A stretch of 64,000 nucleotides of DNA from Bacteroidota bacterium (GCA_018262715.1 JADFDS010000021.1:48010-112009), one strand, 5' to 3'; positions 52,816 through 61,488 are shown, counted from the first letter of the stretch. Program-made: numbers and translations. Notes: generated from the letters alone by a model not told the origin.

Positions 52816-52849
52816 TTGTGCCGGCACGAAAATATTTGTAGTAATTTTG
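52816..52849 (+). promoter_or_regulatory. Promoter of ddl (TTG and TAATTTTG boxes)
   Basis: TTG at 52816-52818 and TAATTTTG at 52842-52849 are 23 bp apart, within the Bacteroidota -33/-7 range, and the ATG lies 18 bp downstream at 52868. Confidence 0.6.
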
Positions 52850-52867
52850 GACAAAACTTACCGAATC

Positions 52868-53845
52868 ATGAGAACCATTGCCATTGTCGCCGGAGGGAAT
52901 TCATCAGAATACCCTGTCTCGGTACGCAGCGCTAAGGGTGTTGAATCAGCTCTTAAGGGGAAATTCGAAACATACATTATCAACATCAAAGGTACCGACT
53001 GGTACTGGGAAGATCCCAGGGGACGCGTCTGCAGGATAGACAAGAATGATTTCTCACTGGTTCTTGATGATCAGCGCATCCGTTTCGATGCTGCCTTTAT
53101 CGCCATCCATGGCAACCCCGGTGAAAACGGACTGCTCCAGGGGTATTTTGACATGATCGAATTGCCCTACACGAGCTGCGATGCATTCGTCTCGGCGCTC
53201 ACCTTCAACAAGCAGGCGTGCAAGCTCTACCTGAATGAGTACGGTATTCCGATGACCGGCGGCCTTCTCATAAGGAAAGGACAGAAGTATGATGCGGCCG
53301 GCATTGTCAGGCAGACTGGGCTTCCCTGTTTTGTCAAACCCAACGCAAGCGGATCGAGCTTCGGGGTTACAAAGGTGAAGGAGACTACTGAATTTAATGA
53401 GGCTCTGGAGAAGGCATTCGCCGAAGGCCACGAAGTGCTGGTGGAGTCATTTATGAAAGGAACCGAGGTCGCCTGCGGGGTTGTCAAGACAAGAAACAGG
53501 AAGATCGTTATGCCTGTGACAGAGGTGGTTCCCAAAAAGGAGTTCTTTGATTATGAGGCGAAATATACCGAAGGATTGTCTGATGAGATCACCCCGGCAC
53601 GTTTTTCCGAAGAGCTCACCAACCGTATCCAGGAGCTGTCATCCGAGATTTATGACATCCTCGGGTGCCGTGGAATCGTCAGGGTCGATTTCATTGTCAC
53701 TCACGATGGTCCGCAGTTCCTGGAGATAAACACCATCCCGGGCATGACCCCTGAGAGCATAATCCCCCGCCAGGCAGCAGTATTCGGAATCAGCCAGACA
53801 GATCTTTATTCAATGGTGATAGAAGATCTCTTTACAATGGTTTAA
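52868..53845 (+). CDS. ddl: D-alanine--D-alanine ligase
   Basis: ATP-grasp ligase making D-Ala-D-Ala for peptidoglycan, 325 residues from ATG 52868 (MRTIAIVAGGNSSEYPVS); the frame extends upstream to 52784 across the promoter. Motifs: GGNSSEYPVSVRSAKGVESAL, IHGNPGENGLLQGYFDM, GLPCFVKPNASGSSFGVTKVK, EVLVESFMKGTEVACGVV, VRVDFIVTHDGPQFLEINTIPGMTPESIIPRQAA. Complements the MurF-Alr fusion at 30.5 kb. The gene stop faces a repeat-rich gap. Confidence 0.97.
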   Translation: MRTIAIVAGGNSSEYPVSVRSAKGVESALKGKFETYIINIKGTDWYWEDPRGRVCRIDKNDFSLVLDDQRIRFDAAFIAIHGNPGENGLLQGYFDMIELPYTSCDAFVSALTFNKQACKLYLNEYGIPMTGGLLIRKGQKYDAAGIVRQTGLPCFVKPNASGSSFGVTKVKETTEFNEALEKAFAEGHEVLVESFMKGTEVACGVVKTRNRKIVMPVTEVVPKKEFFDYEAKYTEGLSDEITPARFSEELTNRIQELSSEIYDILGCRGIVRVDFIVTHDGPQFLEINTIPGMTPESIIPRQAAVFGISQTDLYSMVIEDLFTMV

Positions 53846-53872
53846 CCAATTCGGTCAGAACCGGCTTCGCAA

Positions 53873-53967
53873 ATTCGCAATTTTGAGCCTGCGACATAGG
53901 AGCAGGATCAATACCGTATCCGCCGGCTGGCGGATCGGGACGCAAATCGCAAATCGCAAATCGCAAT
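53873..53967. repeat. Second copy of the 72-bp structured repeat plus AAATCGC heptamers
   Basis: 53873-53944 matches 35544-35615 (67 of 72), with the perfect hairpin ATCCGCC GGCT GGCGGAT, then CGCAAATCGCAAATCGC heptamers to about 53967. It lies between the convergent ddl and gcvP stops. Confidence 0.85.
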
Positions 53968-53971
53968 TTCT

Positions 53972-56860
53972 CTATTGCCTGCCCTCCAGGGCTTCGAACC
54001 TGTAGGCGTCAATGGGAGCACAGGTGCAGACCAGGTTGCGGTCACCGTAACCGTTGTCCACCCTGCCAACCGTCGGCCAGAACTTGTTCTCGACTACCCA
54101 TGCGAGCGGGAATGCCGCCTTCTCCCGGGCATAAACATGCTTCCACCCGTCAGAGATGACAGCCGCAGCAGTGTGTGGAGCGTTCTTTAACACATTATCC
54201 TCACGGTCTGCCTCGCCCATCCGGATCTCCTCAATCTCATTCCAGATAGACCGCATGGCATCGACAAACCTGTCAAGCTCAGCCTTCGGCTCCGACTCGG
54301 TAGGCTCAACCATCAGTGTTCCGTGAACCGGGAAAGATAGCGTAGGTGCATGGAACCCGTAGTCCATCAGCCTCTTGGCTATGTCTGACTCATCCACTCC
54401 CGCGTCTTTGAATCCCCTGCAGTCGAGTATCATCTCATGGGCACAGCGGCCGTTGGCGCCGGTGTAAAGCACCTTGTACATGCCACTTAGCTTTGCAGAG
54501 ATATAGTTGGCATTAAGTATTGCAAAGACTGTTGACTTTGTCAGACCTTCAGCGCCCAGCATCATCACGTAGGCGTGACTGATTGTCAGGACATGAGCGC
54601 TGCCGAATGGCGCTGCGGCAACAGCGGTGATCCCGTGACTTCCGCCCGTTTTTACCACCGGGTGTGCCGGCAGGAACTCAGCCAGCTTCGTGTTGCAGAG
54701 GATGGGGCCCATTCCCGGCCCGCCGCCACCATGAGGTATTGCAAAGGTCTTGTGCAGGTTGAGGTGACACACGTCGGCCCCGATAAAACCGGGACTTGTG
54801 AGTCCCACCTGGGCGTTCATGTTGGCGCCGTCCATATAAACCAGTCCGCCATTCTCATGCACTATCTTTATCATCTCCACGATAGCCTCCTCAAAAACGC
54901 CGTGCGTGGAAGGATATGTAATCATTGCTGAGCTGAGGTTGTCACGATGCTCAACCGCCTTCTTCTTCAGGTCCTCGACGCTTATGTTGCCGTTCTCGTC
55001 GCACTCAACTACAACAACCTTCATGCCGGCCATGGCGGCGCTGGCAGGGTTGGTGCCGTGAGCTGACGAAGGGATCAGCGCCACATCGCGGTGACCTTCA
55101 TTGCGGCTGATATGATACTGCCTGATAACCATCAGACCGGCGTATTCACCTGCCGCACCCGAGTTGGGCTGGAAGGACACAGCATCAAAGCCGGTGATCT
55201 CCTTCAGCGCTTCGCCCAGTTCTTCCATCATCTTGTGGTAACCCTCCGCCTGGTCGGCAGGAACAAACGGGTGTATGTTACCAAACTCCGGCCAGCTCAT
55301 CGCGAACATCGAGGCAGCAGGGTTGAGTTTCATTGTGCACGATCCGAGCGGTATCATGCCGTTGGCCAGTGAAAAGTCCTTGCGCTCAAGCATCTTGATA
55401 TAGCGCATCATGTCAGTCTCGCTGTGATAGCTGTTGAAGGTACGCTCCTGCAGGAACGCCGACTTGCGGTGGAATTTTTCGTCAATGCAGAAACAGTCGC
55501 AGAGCGAAGTAACCTCGTCGGCCTTCTTCCCTGCCGCCTCGGCGAAGATCCCGACTATATCATTGATCTCCTTCAGTGTCGTCACCTCATCGGTGCTTAT
55601 CACCGCGCAGTTGGCACACGGATACCAGAGGTTGATACCCCGGCTGAGGGCGATCTTCTGAATCATGTCTGAAGTAACACCGGTTACTGCCTGCACCCTT
55701 ACTGTATCAAAAAACTGCTCATGCTTTATTGTGTATCCCAGTTTCTTCAGAGCTCCGGCCAGGGTACATGCCGTTGAGAAGATATGGCGGGCAATTCTCT
55801 TCAGTCCTTCAGGACCGTGATACTGCGCATACATTCCTGACATCGTTGCCAGCAGGGCCTGCGCCGTGCAGATGTTCGAGGTGGCCCGCTCACGCTTGAT
55901 ATGCTGCTCGCGTGTCTGCAGCGCCATGCGGAGCGCCTGGTTTCCATCCACGTCAACCGAGACGCCTATCAGGCGGCCCGGCATGTTGCGTTTCATCTCG
56001 TCCCTGGTGGCGAAAAATCCCGCGTGCGGACCGCCGTAGCTCATGGGGAGGCCAAACCTCTGGTTGGAACCGAAGACGATGTCAGCCCCCCATTCTCCGG
56101 GAGGTGCCAGAAGGGTGAGACTCATCAGGTCAGCGCCTACGCCCACGAGGGCTCCGGCACCATGAACCTTCTCAACCAGCTCGCGGTAGTCACGTACCTC
56201 GCCGCAGGCGGCGGGATACTGAACAATCACACCAAACATCCGCGGATCTGCTTCAATGAGCTTATAATCAACAAACTGAATGTCTATACCCAGAGGAGCT
56301 GCACGGGTGATGAGCACATCACGTGTCTGCCTGAAGACAGAATTGTCAACAAGGAAAAGGTCTGCTCCTGTCTTCACCTTGTCGCGCGATCGGGCATTGA
56401 ACATCATGATCATCGCTTCGGCTGCTGCCGTGGCCTCATCGAGCAGTGACGCGTTGGCAATTTCCATGGCCGTGAGGCCGGCCACCATCGTCTGGAAGTT
56501 CAGCAGCGCCTCAAGCCTCCCCTGTGAGATCTCGGCCTGATAGGGAGTATATGAGGTATACCATGCGGGATTCTCAAGCACATTACGGATGATTACGGGA
56601 GGAACAGCCACCCCGTAGTAACCCTGTCCGATAAATGAACGGAACTGCCTGTTGCGCTTGCCGAGGTCCCTGATGTGGGCAAGGTATTCGAACTCACTCA
56701 TCGCCGGAGGCAGATTCAGAGGTCTGTCAAGCCTGATCGATGCAGGCACTGTCTGTTCAATAAGCTGCTCGGGTGAATCAACGCCGATGGCCTTGCACAT
56801 CACGGCTGCATCACTATCACGCGGCCCGACGTGGCGGTTAACAAAACGATCAGATGTCAT
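53972..56860 (-). CDS. gcvP: Glycine dehydrogenase (P protein) of the glycine cleavage system
   Basis: PLP-dependent glycine decarboxylase, single-chain form of 962 residues. ATG 56860 (MTSDRFVNRHVGPRDSDAAV) is the family start; the frame extends to 57049 through non-family sequence. Motifs: FIGQGYYGVAVPPVIIRNVLENPAWYTSYTPYQAEISQGRLE, LTLLAPPGEWGADIVFGSNQRFGLPMSYGGPHAG, and in the second half MIPLGSCTMKLNPA, SGAAGEYAGLMVI and the PLP lysine in DVCHLNLHKTFAIPHGGGGPG. Contributes to one-carbon units. Other gcv genes are not adjacent. Ends at a repeat-rich convergent gap. Confidence 0.97.
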   Translation of the reverse strand: MTSDRFVNRHVGPRDSDAAVMCKAIGVDSPEQLIEQTVPASIRLDRPLNLPPAMSEFEYLAHIRDLGKRNRQFRSFIGQGYYGVAVPPVIIRNVLENPAWYTSYTPYQAEISQGRLEALLNFQTMVAGLTAMEIANASLLDEATAAAEAMIMMFNARSRDKVKTGADLFLVDNSVFRQTRDVLITRAAPLGIDIQFVDYKLIEADPRMFGVIVQYPAACGEVRDYRELVEKVHGAGALVGVGADLMSLTLLAPPGEWGADIVFGSNQRFGLPMSYGGPHAGFFATRDEMKRNMPGRLIGVSVDVDGNQALRMALQTREQHIKRERATSNICTAQALLATMSGMYAQYHGPEGLKRIARHIFSTACTLAGALKKLGYTIKHEQFFDTVRVQAVTGVTSDMIQKIALSRGINLWYPCANCAVISTDEVTTLKEINDIVGIFAEAAGKKADEVTSLCDCFCIDEKFHRKSAFLQERTFNSYHSETDMMRYIKMLERKDFSLANGMIPLGSCTMKLNPAASMFAMSWPEFGNIHPFVPADQAEGYHKMMEELGEALKEITGFDAVSFQPNSGAAGEYAGLMVIRQYHISRNEGHRDVALIPSSAHGTNPASAAMAGMKVVVVECDENGNISVEDLKKKAVEHRDNLSSAMITYPSTHGVFEEAIVEMIKIVHENGGLVYMDGANMNAQVGLTSPGFIGADVCHLNLHKTFAIPHGGGGPGMGPILCNTKLAEFLPAHPVVKTGGSHGITAVAAAPFGSAHVLTISHAYVMMLGAEGLTKSTVFAILNANYISAKLSGMYKVLYTGANGRCAHEMILDCRGFKDAGVDESDIAKRLMDYGFHAPTLSFPVHGTLMVEPTESEPKAELDRFVDAMRSIWNEIEEIRMGEADREDNVLKNAPHTAAAVISDGWKHVYAREKAAFPLAWVVENKFWPTVGRVDNGYGDRNLVCTCAPIDAYRFEALEGRQ

Positions 56861-56945
56861 ATTATATACGGTTGGTTTTTCGTCTGAAAGGAACGAAGCG
56901 AAAATAGCATAAAGCGAAGAACAAAAAAAAGCATATTCATCATGT

Positions 56946-57581
56946 TTACATGAAAAAGGGATTGTGTTCAGCCTCTTCCCTGATGGTTGTTTCAGGACCG
57001 TGACCGGGATAGGCCACCGTATCAGGGGGCAGGACAAAAAGCCTCTCACGTATATTTTCCATCAGTTGTTCATGATCTCCGCCCGGCAGGTCTGACCTGC
57101 CGATGCTTCCTGCAAAGAGTGCATCACCGGTAAATACGACACCGTCAGTTGCCGAATAAAATGCAATGCCTCCGGGTGAATGGCCTGGTACGGCAATAAC
57201 CGTCAGCGTCACCCCGGCGGCGCTGATCACCTGCCCGTCAGACAGGTATCCCTCAGGGTCAGGCTGCGGTTCCATGGAGAGCCCGAACATGAGTGATTGT
57301 TTGGGCGCATTCTGGTAGTTGTGCCTGTCGCCCTCATGAAACCACGGCCTTAGCCCGTATCTCTCAAGCATGAACCTGTTGCCGAAGACATGGTCGAGAT
57401 GGCAGTGCGTGTCAAGCAGCATCACCGGTTTCAGTCTCCTGGCAGACAGCATCTCTTCAAGCTTCTGCTCTTCGGCACCGACATAGCAGCCGCAATCAAT
57501 GATGACACACTCCTTCCCGTTGCCGGTAATGATGTAAGTGTTAACCTGCATGGGCGAGAATACTGCCCTGTATATATTCAT
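56946..57581 (-). CDS. MBL-fold metallohydrolase (glyoxalase II-like)
   Basis: A 211-residue metallo-beta-lactamase-fold hydrolase, ATG 57581 (MNIYRAVFSPMQVNTYII) chosen; a longer frame to 57611 overlaps pcm by ten codons. The metal motif HCHLDH in LLDTHCHLDHVFGNRF (HxHxDH), VPGHSPGGIAFYSATDGVVFTGDALFAGSIGRSDLPGG and YPGHGPETTIREEAEHNPF give the remaining ligands. The family includes hydroxyacylglutathione hydrolase and other thioesterase-like enzymes; substrate is not decidable. Four bp after the pcm stop, so co-transcribed. Confidence 0.93.
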   Translation of the reverse strand: MNIYRAVFSPMQVNTYIITGNGKECVIIDCGCYVGAEEQKLEEMLSARRLKPVMLLDTHCHLDHVFGNRFMLERYGLRPWFHEGDRHNYQNAPKQSLMFGLSMEPQPDPEGYLSDGQVISAAGVTLTVIAVPGHSPGGIAFYSATDGVVFTGDALFAGSIGRSDLPGGDHEQLMENIRERLFVLPPDTVAYPGHGPETTIREEAEHNPFFM

Positions 57582-57585
57582 AATG

Positions 57586-58251
57586 TCAGTCTCTGTCGTT
57601 TCCGTTGGCAATTCCCCTCAGCATGGGTACAAAAACAAAATATCCGTGTGTTGTGATCTCGTAGTCATCTTCTCCCCGGCGCTCGTAAAGCGTCATCACC
57701 TGCGAATCGCGCTCTCCCCTGGGCACCACCAGCCTTCCTCCGATCCGCAGCTGTTTCAGCAGCTTATCGGGCACCTCGGCGGTGGCTGCCGTGATGATTA
57801 TTCCGTCATACGGTCCGTACTGCGGTTGTCCCTCATAACCGTCACCCAGGAAAAAGTGTATCCGGTAGCCCAGGTCTCCGAGCATGATCTGCGCTTTGCG
57901 ATACAGCTCCCTCTGCCTTTCAATTGTATAAACCTTCACTCCCATCTCTGCAAGCACTGCCGCCTGGTAACCTGATCCGGTCCCTACCTCCAGCACCTTA
58001 TCCCTTTTCCCAACCCCGAGGAGCACAGTCTGAACGGCCACGGTATAAGGCTGTGAGATGGTCTGCCCTGCAGCTATCGGGAAGGCCTTGTCCTGATAGG
58101 CATGCCTCAGGAATGCATCATCCATAAAAAGATGCCGGGGCACCTTCCCCATGGCCCCAAGAACCCTTTCATCATTGATCCCCTTGCTCCTGAGTTCCTC
58201 AATCAGCCTTTTTCTTTTACCTTTCGCCTCGAAGGATTCCTCAATCATCAT
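57586..58251 (-). CDS. pcm: Protein-L-isoaspartate O-methyltransferase
   Basis: Repairs isoaspartyl residues in aged proteins by SAM-dependent methylation; 221 residues from ATG 58251 (MMIEESFEAKGKRKRLIEELRSKGI), the upstream 13 residues being disregarded since they lie in the divergent promoter. Motifs: PRHLFMDDAFLRHAYQDKAFPIAAGQTISQPYTVA, LEVGTGSGYQAAVLAEMG (SAM motif I), LGDGYEGQPQYGPYDGIIITAA, RIGGRLVVPRGERD. Probably exported variants exist elsewhere; this one has no signal peptide. Confidence 0.95.
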   Translation of the reverse strand: MMIEESFEAKGKRKRLIEELRSKGINDERVLGAMGKVPRHLFMDDAFLRHAYQDKAFPIAAGQTISQPYTVAVQTVLLGVGKRDKVLEVGTGSGYQAAVLAEMGVKVYTIERQRELYRKAQIMLGDLGYRIHFFLGDGYEGQPQYGPYDGIIITAATAEVPDKLLKQLRIGGRLVVPRGERDSQVMTLYERRGEDDYEITTHGYFVFVPMLRGIANGNDRD

Positions 58252-58259
58252 CTCATGAA

Positions 58260-58287
58260 TTTGGTCTAAAAATAACAGATATCTTTG
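58260..58287 (+). promoter_or_regulatory. Promoter of the sugar-transferase gene
   Basis: TTTG at 58260-58263 and TATCTTTG at 58280-58287 are 16 bp apart. The start codon follows about 20 bp later, so the leader is likely very short. Confidence 0.55.
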
Positions 58288-58307
58288 CATATCTCCCGTA
58301 CAGTGTG

Positions 58308-59729
58308 ATGAAAAAATTCGCCCGCACCATCAGGTTATCATATATTTTAGCTGATTTCACCGGCTCGTCGGTGGCGTGGGGGCTCTTCTACCTGTTCCGG
58401 AAATACTTCATTGAAACGAAGTTATATGGCGATTACTTCCGGATGGAACTGGGGGTCAAGTTTTATCTTGGAATAAGCCTCATCCCGCTGTTCTTCCTGG
58501 TTGTGTTCGCCATGGCGGGATTCTATTCAGACCCGCTTCGCCGTTCGCGGCTGCTTGAATCCGGAAAATCACTTGCAGTGACACTGGCTGCAGTAGTGGT
58601 CCTGTTCTTCCTCCTTATCCTGGATGACGTCATAGGCCATTACTCAACATATTACAGGTCTTTCGGCGTACTCTTCCTCCTTGAGTTTATGCTGACATAT
58701 ATCCCGAGGCTGATAATCACCTCGGTAGTTTCAGGCAAAATCCACCGGCGCGAGGCAGGTTTCAGGACGCTCATCGTAGGAAGCAGAGAAAAGGCTGCCA
58801 GGCTTATAAGTGAGATAAGGAGTGAGAAGATGCCCGCCGGCAATCTTCTGACCGGATTCCTGACAGTCAGCGGTGACTCAAAACGGCAGCCTGACGTTGA
58901 CATCAGGCGGCTAGGGGGTGCTGATGAAATCATACGCGTCATTGAGGAGCATGAGATTGACGAGGTGATACTCGCCATGGAAGAGGATGAATACGGCCAG
59001 GTTGAGGAGATTGTCAACACTGTCTGTTACCGTGATGTGGTTGTCAGGGCTGTACCATCCATGCGGGGAATTATTTCAGGTCATGTTGAAGCGGGGCCTA
59101 TCTATGCCACACCGTTGCTGAGAGTCTCTTACCCTGAGATGCCGCGCTGGCAGTATATGATAAAACTGCTTCTTGACTATTCGCTTTCAGCGCTTGTACT
59201 CATTCTTCTGTCTCCGCTGATGGCTGTGCTGGCTCTCCTTATCAGGATTTCCGGAAAGGGTCCGGTCATCTTCAGGCAGGAGCGAATAGGCATGCATGGC
59301 AAACCATTCATGATCTACAAGTTGAGGTCAATGGAGGAGGACGCCGAGTCTTCAGGCCCGCAGTTGGCAGTTAAAGGTGACACCCGGATCACCCCCCTTG
59401 GGCGGTTCATGAGAAAACACCGCTTCGATGAGATCCCCAATTTCATCAATGTATTACGGGGTGAGATGTCACTTGTGGGACCGAGGCCGGAGCGTAGCCA
59501 TTATATTGAGCAGATCAGGGTGAAGGCACCGTGGTTCAACAGAGTGCTTGCGGTGAAACCTGGCATAACATGCTGGGGGCAGGTGAAGCTGGGATATGCC
59601 TCCAACCTGGATACGATGCTTGAAAGATTATCGTATGACCTGCTCTACCTTGAGAATATGTCACTGTTCCTGGATATGAAGATCATCTTCTATACTCTGG
59701 GAACAATAATTAAAGGGAAAGGTCTGTAA
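58308..59729 (+). CDS. Polyprenyl-phosphate glycosylphosphotransferase (bacterial sugar transferase)
   Basis: Initiating transferase of exopolysaccharide or O-antigen synthesis, 473 residues, five membrane helices. ATG 58308 is used; the adjoining GTG at 58305 is an alternative. Helices: about 9-28, 47-68, 82-103, 113-131 and 280-302 (LLLDYSLSALVLILLSPLMAVLALLI). A Rossmann-like CoA-binding domain lies between (RTLIVGSREKAARLISEIR). The C-terminal catalytic domain has GPVIFRQERIGMHGKPFMIYKLRSM, RITPLGRFMRKHRFDEIPNFINVLRGEMSLVGPRPERSHY and KPGITCWGQV. It is unusual here in standing alone, with no polysaccharide cluster nearby. The stop is 1 bp from the convergent gene stop. Confidence 0.94.
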   Translation: MKKFARTIRLSYILADFTGSSVAWGLFYLFRKYFIETKLYGDYFRMELGVKFYLGISLIPLFFLVVFAMAGFYSDPLRRSRLLESGKSLAVTLAAVVVLFFLLILDDVIGHYSTYYRSFGVLFLLEFMLTYIPRLIITSVVSGKIHRREAGFRTLIVGSREKAARLISEIRSEKMPAGNLLTGFLTVSGDSKRQPDVDIRRLGGADEIIRVIEEHEIDEVILAMEEDEYGQVEEIVNTVCYRDVVVRAVPSMRGIISGHVEAGPIYATPLLRVSYPEMPRWQYMIKLLLDYSLSALVLILLSPLMAVLALLIRISGKGPVIFRQERIGMHGKPFMIYKLRSMEEDAESSGPQLAVKGDTRITPLGRFMRKHRFDEIPNFINVLRGEMSLVGPRPERSHYIEQIRVKAPWFNRVLAVKPGITCWGQVKLGYASNLDTMLERLSYDLLYLENMSLFLDMKIIFYTLGTIIKGKGL

Positions 59730-59730
59730 A

Positions 59731-60414
59731 TCAGTAGTAGATAGTTATCACCCAGTCACCCGGCTGATTGATCACAAAACGCATTTCATAATTAAAAGTA
59801 GCATAGTTAAGCAAGTTAGGAGCCTGGAACTGGATCTTACACTCAAACGGGAAAGATGTGTGCTGAAATCCCGTGAATGCAGTGGTGACACTCTCTGAGC
59901 CCGAACTGCCCTGCATAATCAGACCGTCAATATCATATGTGGTACTACCTGAGCGTGCAAATTTGAACGAAACAAAATTTTCACCTTTTCCCTGTTTGAC
60001 GAATGATGCCCTTGTTACACCTATCTTGTGTTGAATTACATAAGGAGCTACCTGCTCTTTACCAATGTATATATCTTCTCCCCAGTATCCGGTCTGTATT
60101 GAGTCCTTTTCATTAACCTGGCAAGTGAATGTTCCGTATCCATCCCTCATTCCTTTCTTCCATTGTCCTTTATAGACGGCACCCGTTGCCCAGGTATATG
60201 TACCTTCGCCATCCGGCAGACCTTTTCTGAAGCTTCCCGTGTAAGAATCAGTACCGGAAGCAGTACCTGTCCCCTCCGCCAGACCTTTTTTGCATTCACC
60301 TGTGTACTTTCCGGCAATGCCGGGCAACAACACCCTGCACTCCTGCTGGGCATGAAGGGAAATTGTGAAGAGCAGGATTACCGCTCCCAGACATGGGATT
60401 AATGAGGTTCTCAT
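59731..60414 (-). CDS. Secreted MORN-repeat protein
   Basis: A 227-residue exported protein. Signal peptide MRTSLIPCLGAVILLFTISLHAQ; MORN repeats at about 33-100: GKYTGECKKGLAEGTGTASG, DSYTGSFRKGLPDGEGTYTW, GAVYKGQWKKGMRDGYGTFT. The rest (about 130-227) has no recognised family and ends with strands (NYATFNYEMRFVINQPGDWVITIYY). MORN repeats bind membranes or partner proteins. No operon partner; role unknown. Confidence 0.87.
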   Translation of the reverse strand: MRTSLIPCLGAVILLFTISLHAQQECRVLLPGIAGKYTGECKKGLAEGTGTASGTDSYTGSFRKGLPDGEGTYTWATGAVYKGQWKKGMRDGYGTFTCQVNEKDSIQTGYWGEDIYIGKEQVAPYVIQHKIGVTRASFVKQGKGENFVSFKFARSGSTTYDIDGLIMQGSSGSESVTTAFTGFQHTSFPFECKIQFQAPNLLNYATFNYEMRFVINQPGDWVITIYY

Positions 60415-60559
60415 GCGATTGAGTTTATTTTGATTGTGTTAAACATCAAATGCAGGCAAAACAAATTAAACAGGACTAAGATCTGTCAGTTCACATTTGT
60501 CCGTGTGTTCCACCCCATCCTGTCACCCCGGAACCTGTCCTTTATTGCAGTGTCAACAG

Positions 60560-61237
60560 TTAAAAAGAATTATAGTAGTCAATGATTTGTATCAGATCAT
60601 CCTGACTGGTAAAAGAGAGATGCCTTTCCTTTACAAAATCACTTAGTTCCGCAGATTTATCCGATAACAGACGGTATAGGTTTTCTCCCTTTCTGTCAAC
60701 CGGCACAACCAGATTATCCTTAATTAAATAATAAGCGCTTTGGTGTTCCATACGATCATCCTTTTCGCCGGCATTCAGCGCTACATTATAATTCGATTTA
60801 AGTATTGATGCAGTATGCCGTAACAATAAGCGGCACACATCACCGTCAGATAACTCTTCGAAATAGTCTTTCTCCGACTTCTTTTTCCTGTCATTAACCG
60901 GGAGGTATACAAAACGTCTGTTACCCATTGTAATAAAGAGCACACTGTCAGGCGAGCTCAGAACGTAGATATCGCCATCAGCCTGGAAGAGCATCTCTTT
61001 TTTAAAAACATTATATTTTAAGGTAATATCGTCAATGACGTCGCCATTGTACAGGGCAATACTTCCTTTACTCCAATCATCGGACAGATAAGGAGATCCA
61101 ACCAACCCGGGCACTCTGTCGTTGGTAGTATGTATTTTATCATGCCCTGCGGGCAGCTTCACGTAATATAGCTGAGGGAGCAATATCCCGCAGTTAAAGA
61201 GTAAAACTGCTAAACAAAAATTCAAACGTAAAGACAT
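60560..61237 (-). CDS. Uncharacterised secreted protein
   Basis: A 225-residue exported protein with a signal peptide (MSLRLNFCLAVLLFNCGILL). About 47-105 shows the segment GSPYLSDDWSKGSIALYNGDVIDDITLKYNVFKKEMLFQ, which resembles a motif seen in small Bacteroidota envelope proteins of unknown function; SPDSVLFITMGNRRFVYLPV follows. The C-terminal part is charged and helical (KSEKDYFEELSDGDVCRLLLR ... FTSQDDLIQIIDYYNSF). Its 5' upstream region holds the group II intron-like remnant on the same strand, so it may be transcribed through it. Function not recognised. Confidence 0.78.
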   Translation of the reverse strand: MSLRLNFCLAVLLFNCGILLPQLYYVKLPAGHDKIHTTNDRVPGLVGSPYLSDDWSKGSIALYNGDVIDDITLKYNVFKKEMLFQADGDIYVLSSPDSVLFITMGNRRFVYLPVNDRKKKSEKDYFEELSDGDVCRLLLRHTASILKSNYNVALNAGEKDDRMEHQSAYYLIKDNLVVPVDRKGENLYRLLSDKSAELSDFVKERHLSFTSQDDLIQIIDYYNSF

Positions 61238-61375
61238 AAACTTAACTGTTAATCAATTATTTTATCATCAAAATCTATGCCATGGAATAAAATGCACAGG
61301 AGCTCCCGGCAATGTGTCTGTAGCCCTTTCCCGTACCCGCCTGCATAAAGGTTTTGTATTTTGCTGTCAGGGCGC

Positions 61376-61419
61376 GTTCGGGACTCTCACCCTATAGTTA
61401 TCGTCCATGCCGGGCACAC
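61376..61419 (-). mobile_element. 5' end of a class C-type group II intron, truncated
   Basis: On the minus strand, beginning at 61419: GTGTGCCCGGCATGG (61419-61405), then about 7 nt, then CTATAGGGTGAGAGTCCCG (61397-61379) and AAC. This is what I recall of the domain I start of class C group II introns (5' GUGYG, GCCCGGCAUGG, UAUAGGGUGAGAGUCCCGAAC). It starts five bases after a terminator hairpin, as class C introns do. The continuation to about 61300 may also be intron; no reverse transcriptase ORF or domain V is visible in the window. Confidence 0.72.
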
Positions 61420-61456
61420 AAAGAGAGACCTCCCCACGATAAAGGAGGGAGGTCTC
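61420..61456 (-). terminator. Rho-independent terminator of the susCD operon
   Basis: GAGACCTCCC at 61425-61434 and GGGAGGTCTC at 61447-61456 form a perfect 10-bp stem with a 12-nt loop; on the minus strand the stem is followed by TCTTT (61424-61420). It lies 33 bp beyond the susD stop. Confidence 0.85.
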
Positions 61457-61488
61457 AAAAATTACTGTCATCACATAAAGACTACAAA

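Noticed and set aside
55901..56449. 182-residue plus-strand ORF within gcvP
   Set aside because: Antisense to a fully conserved gcvP region with no homology-like motif.
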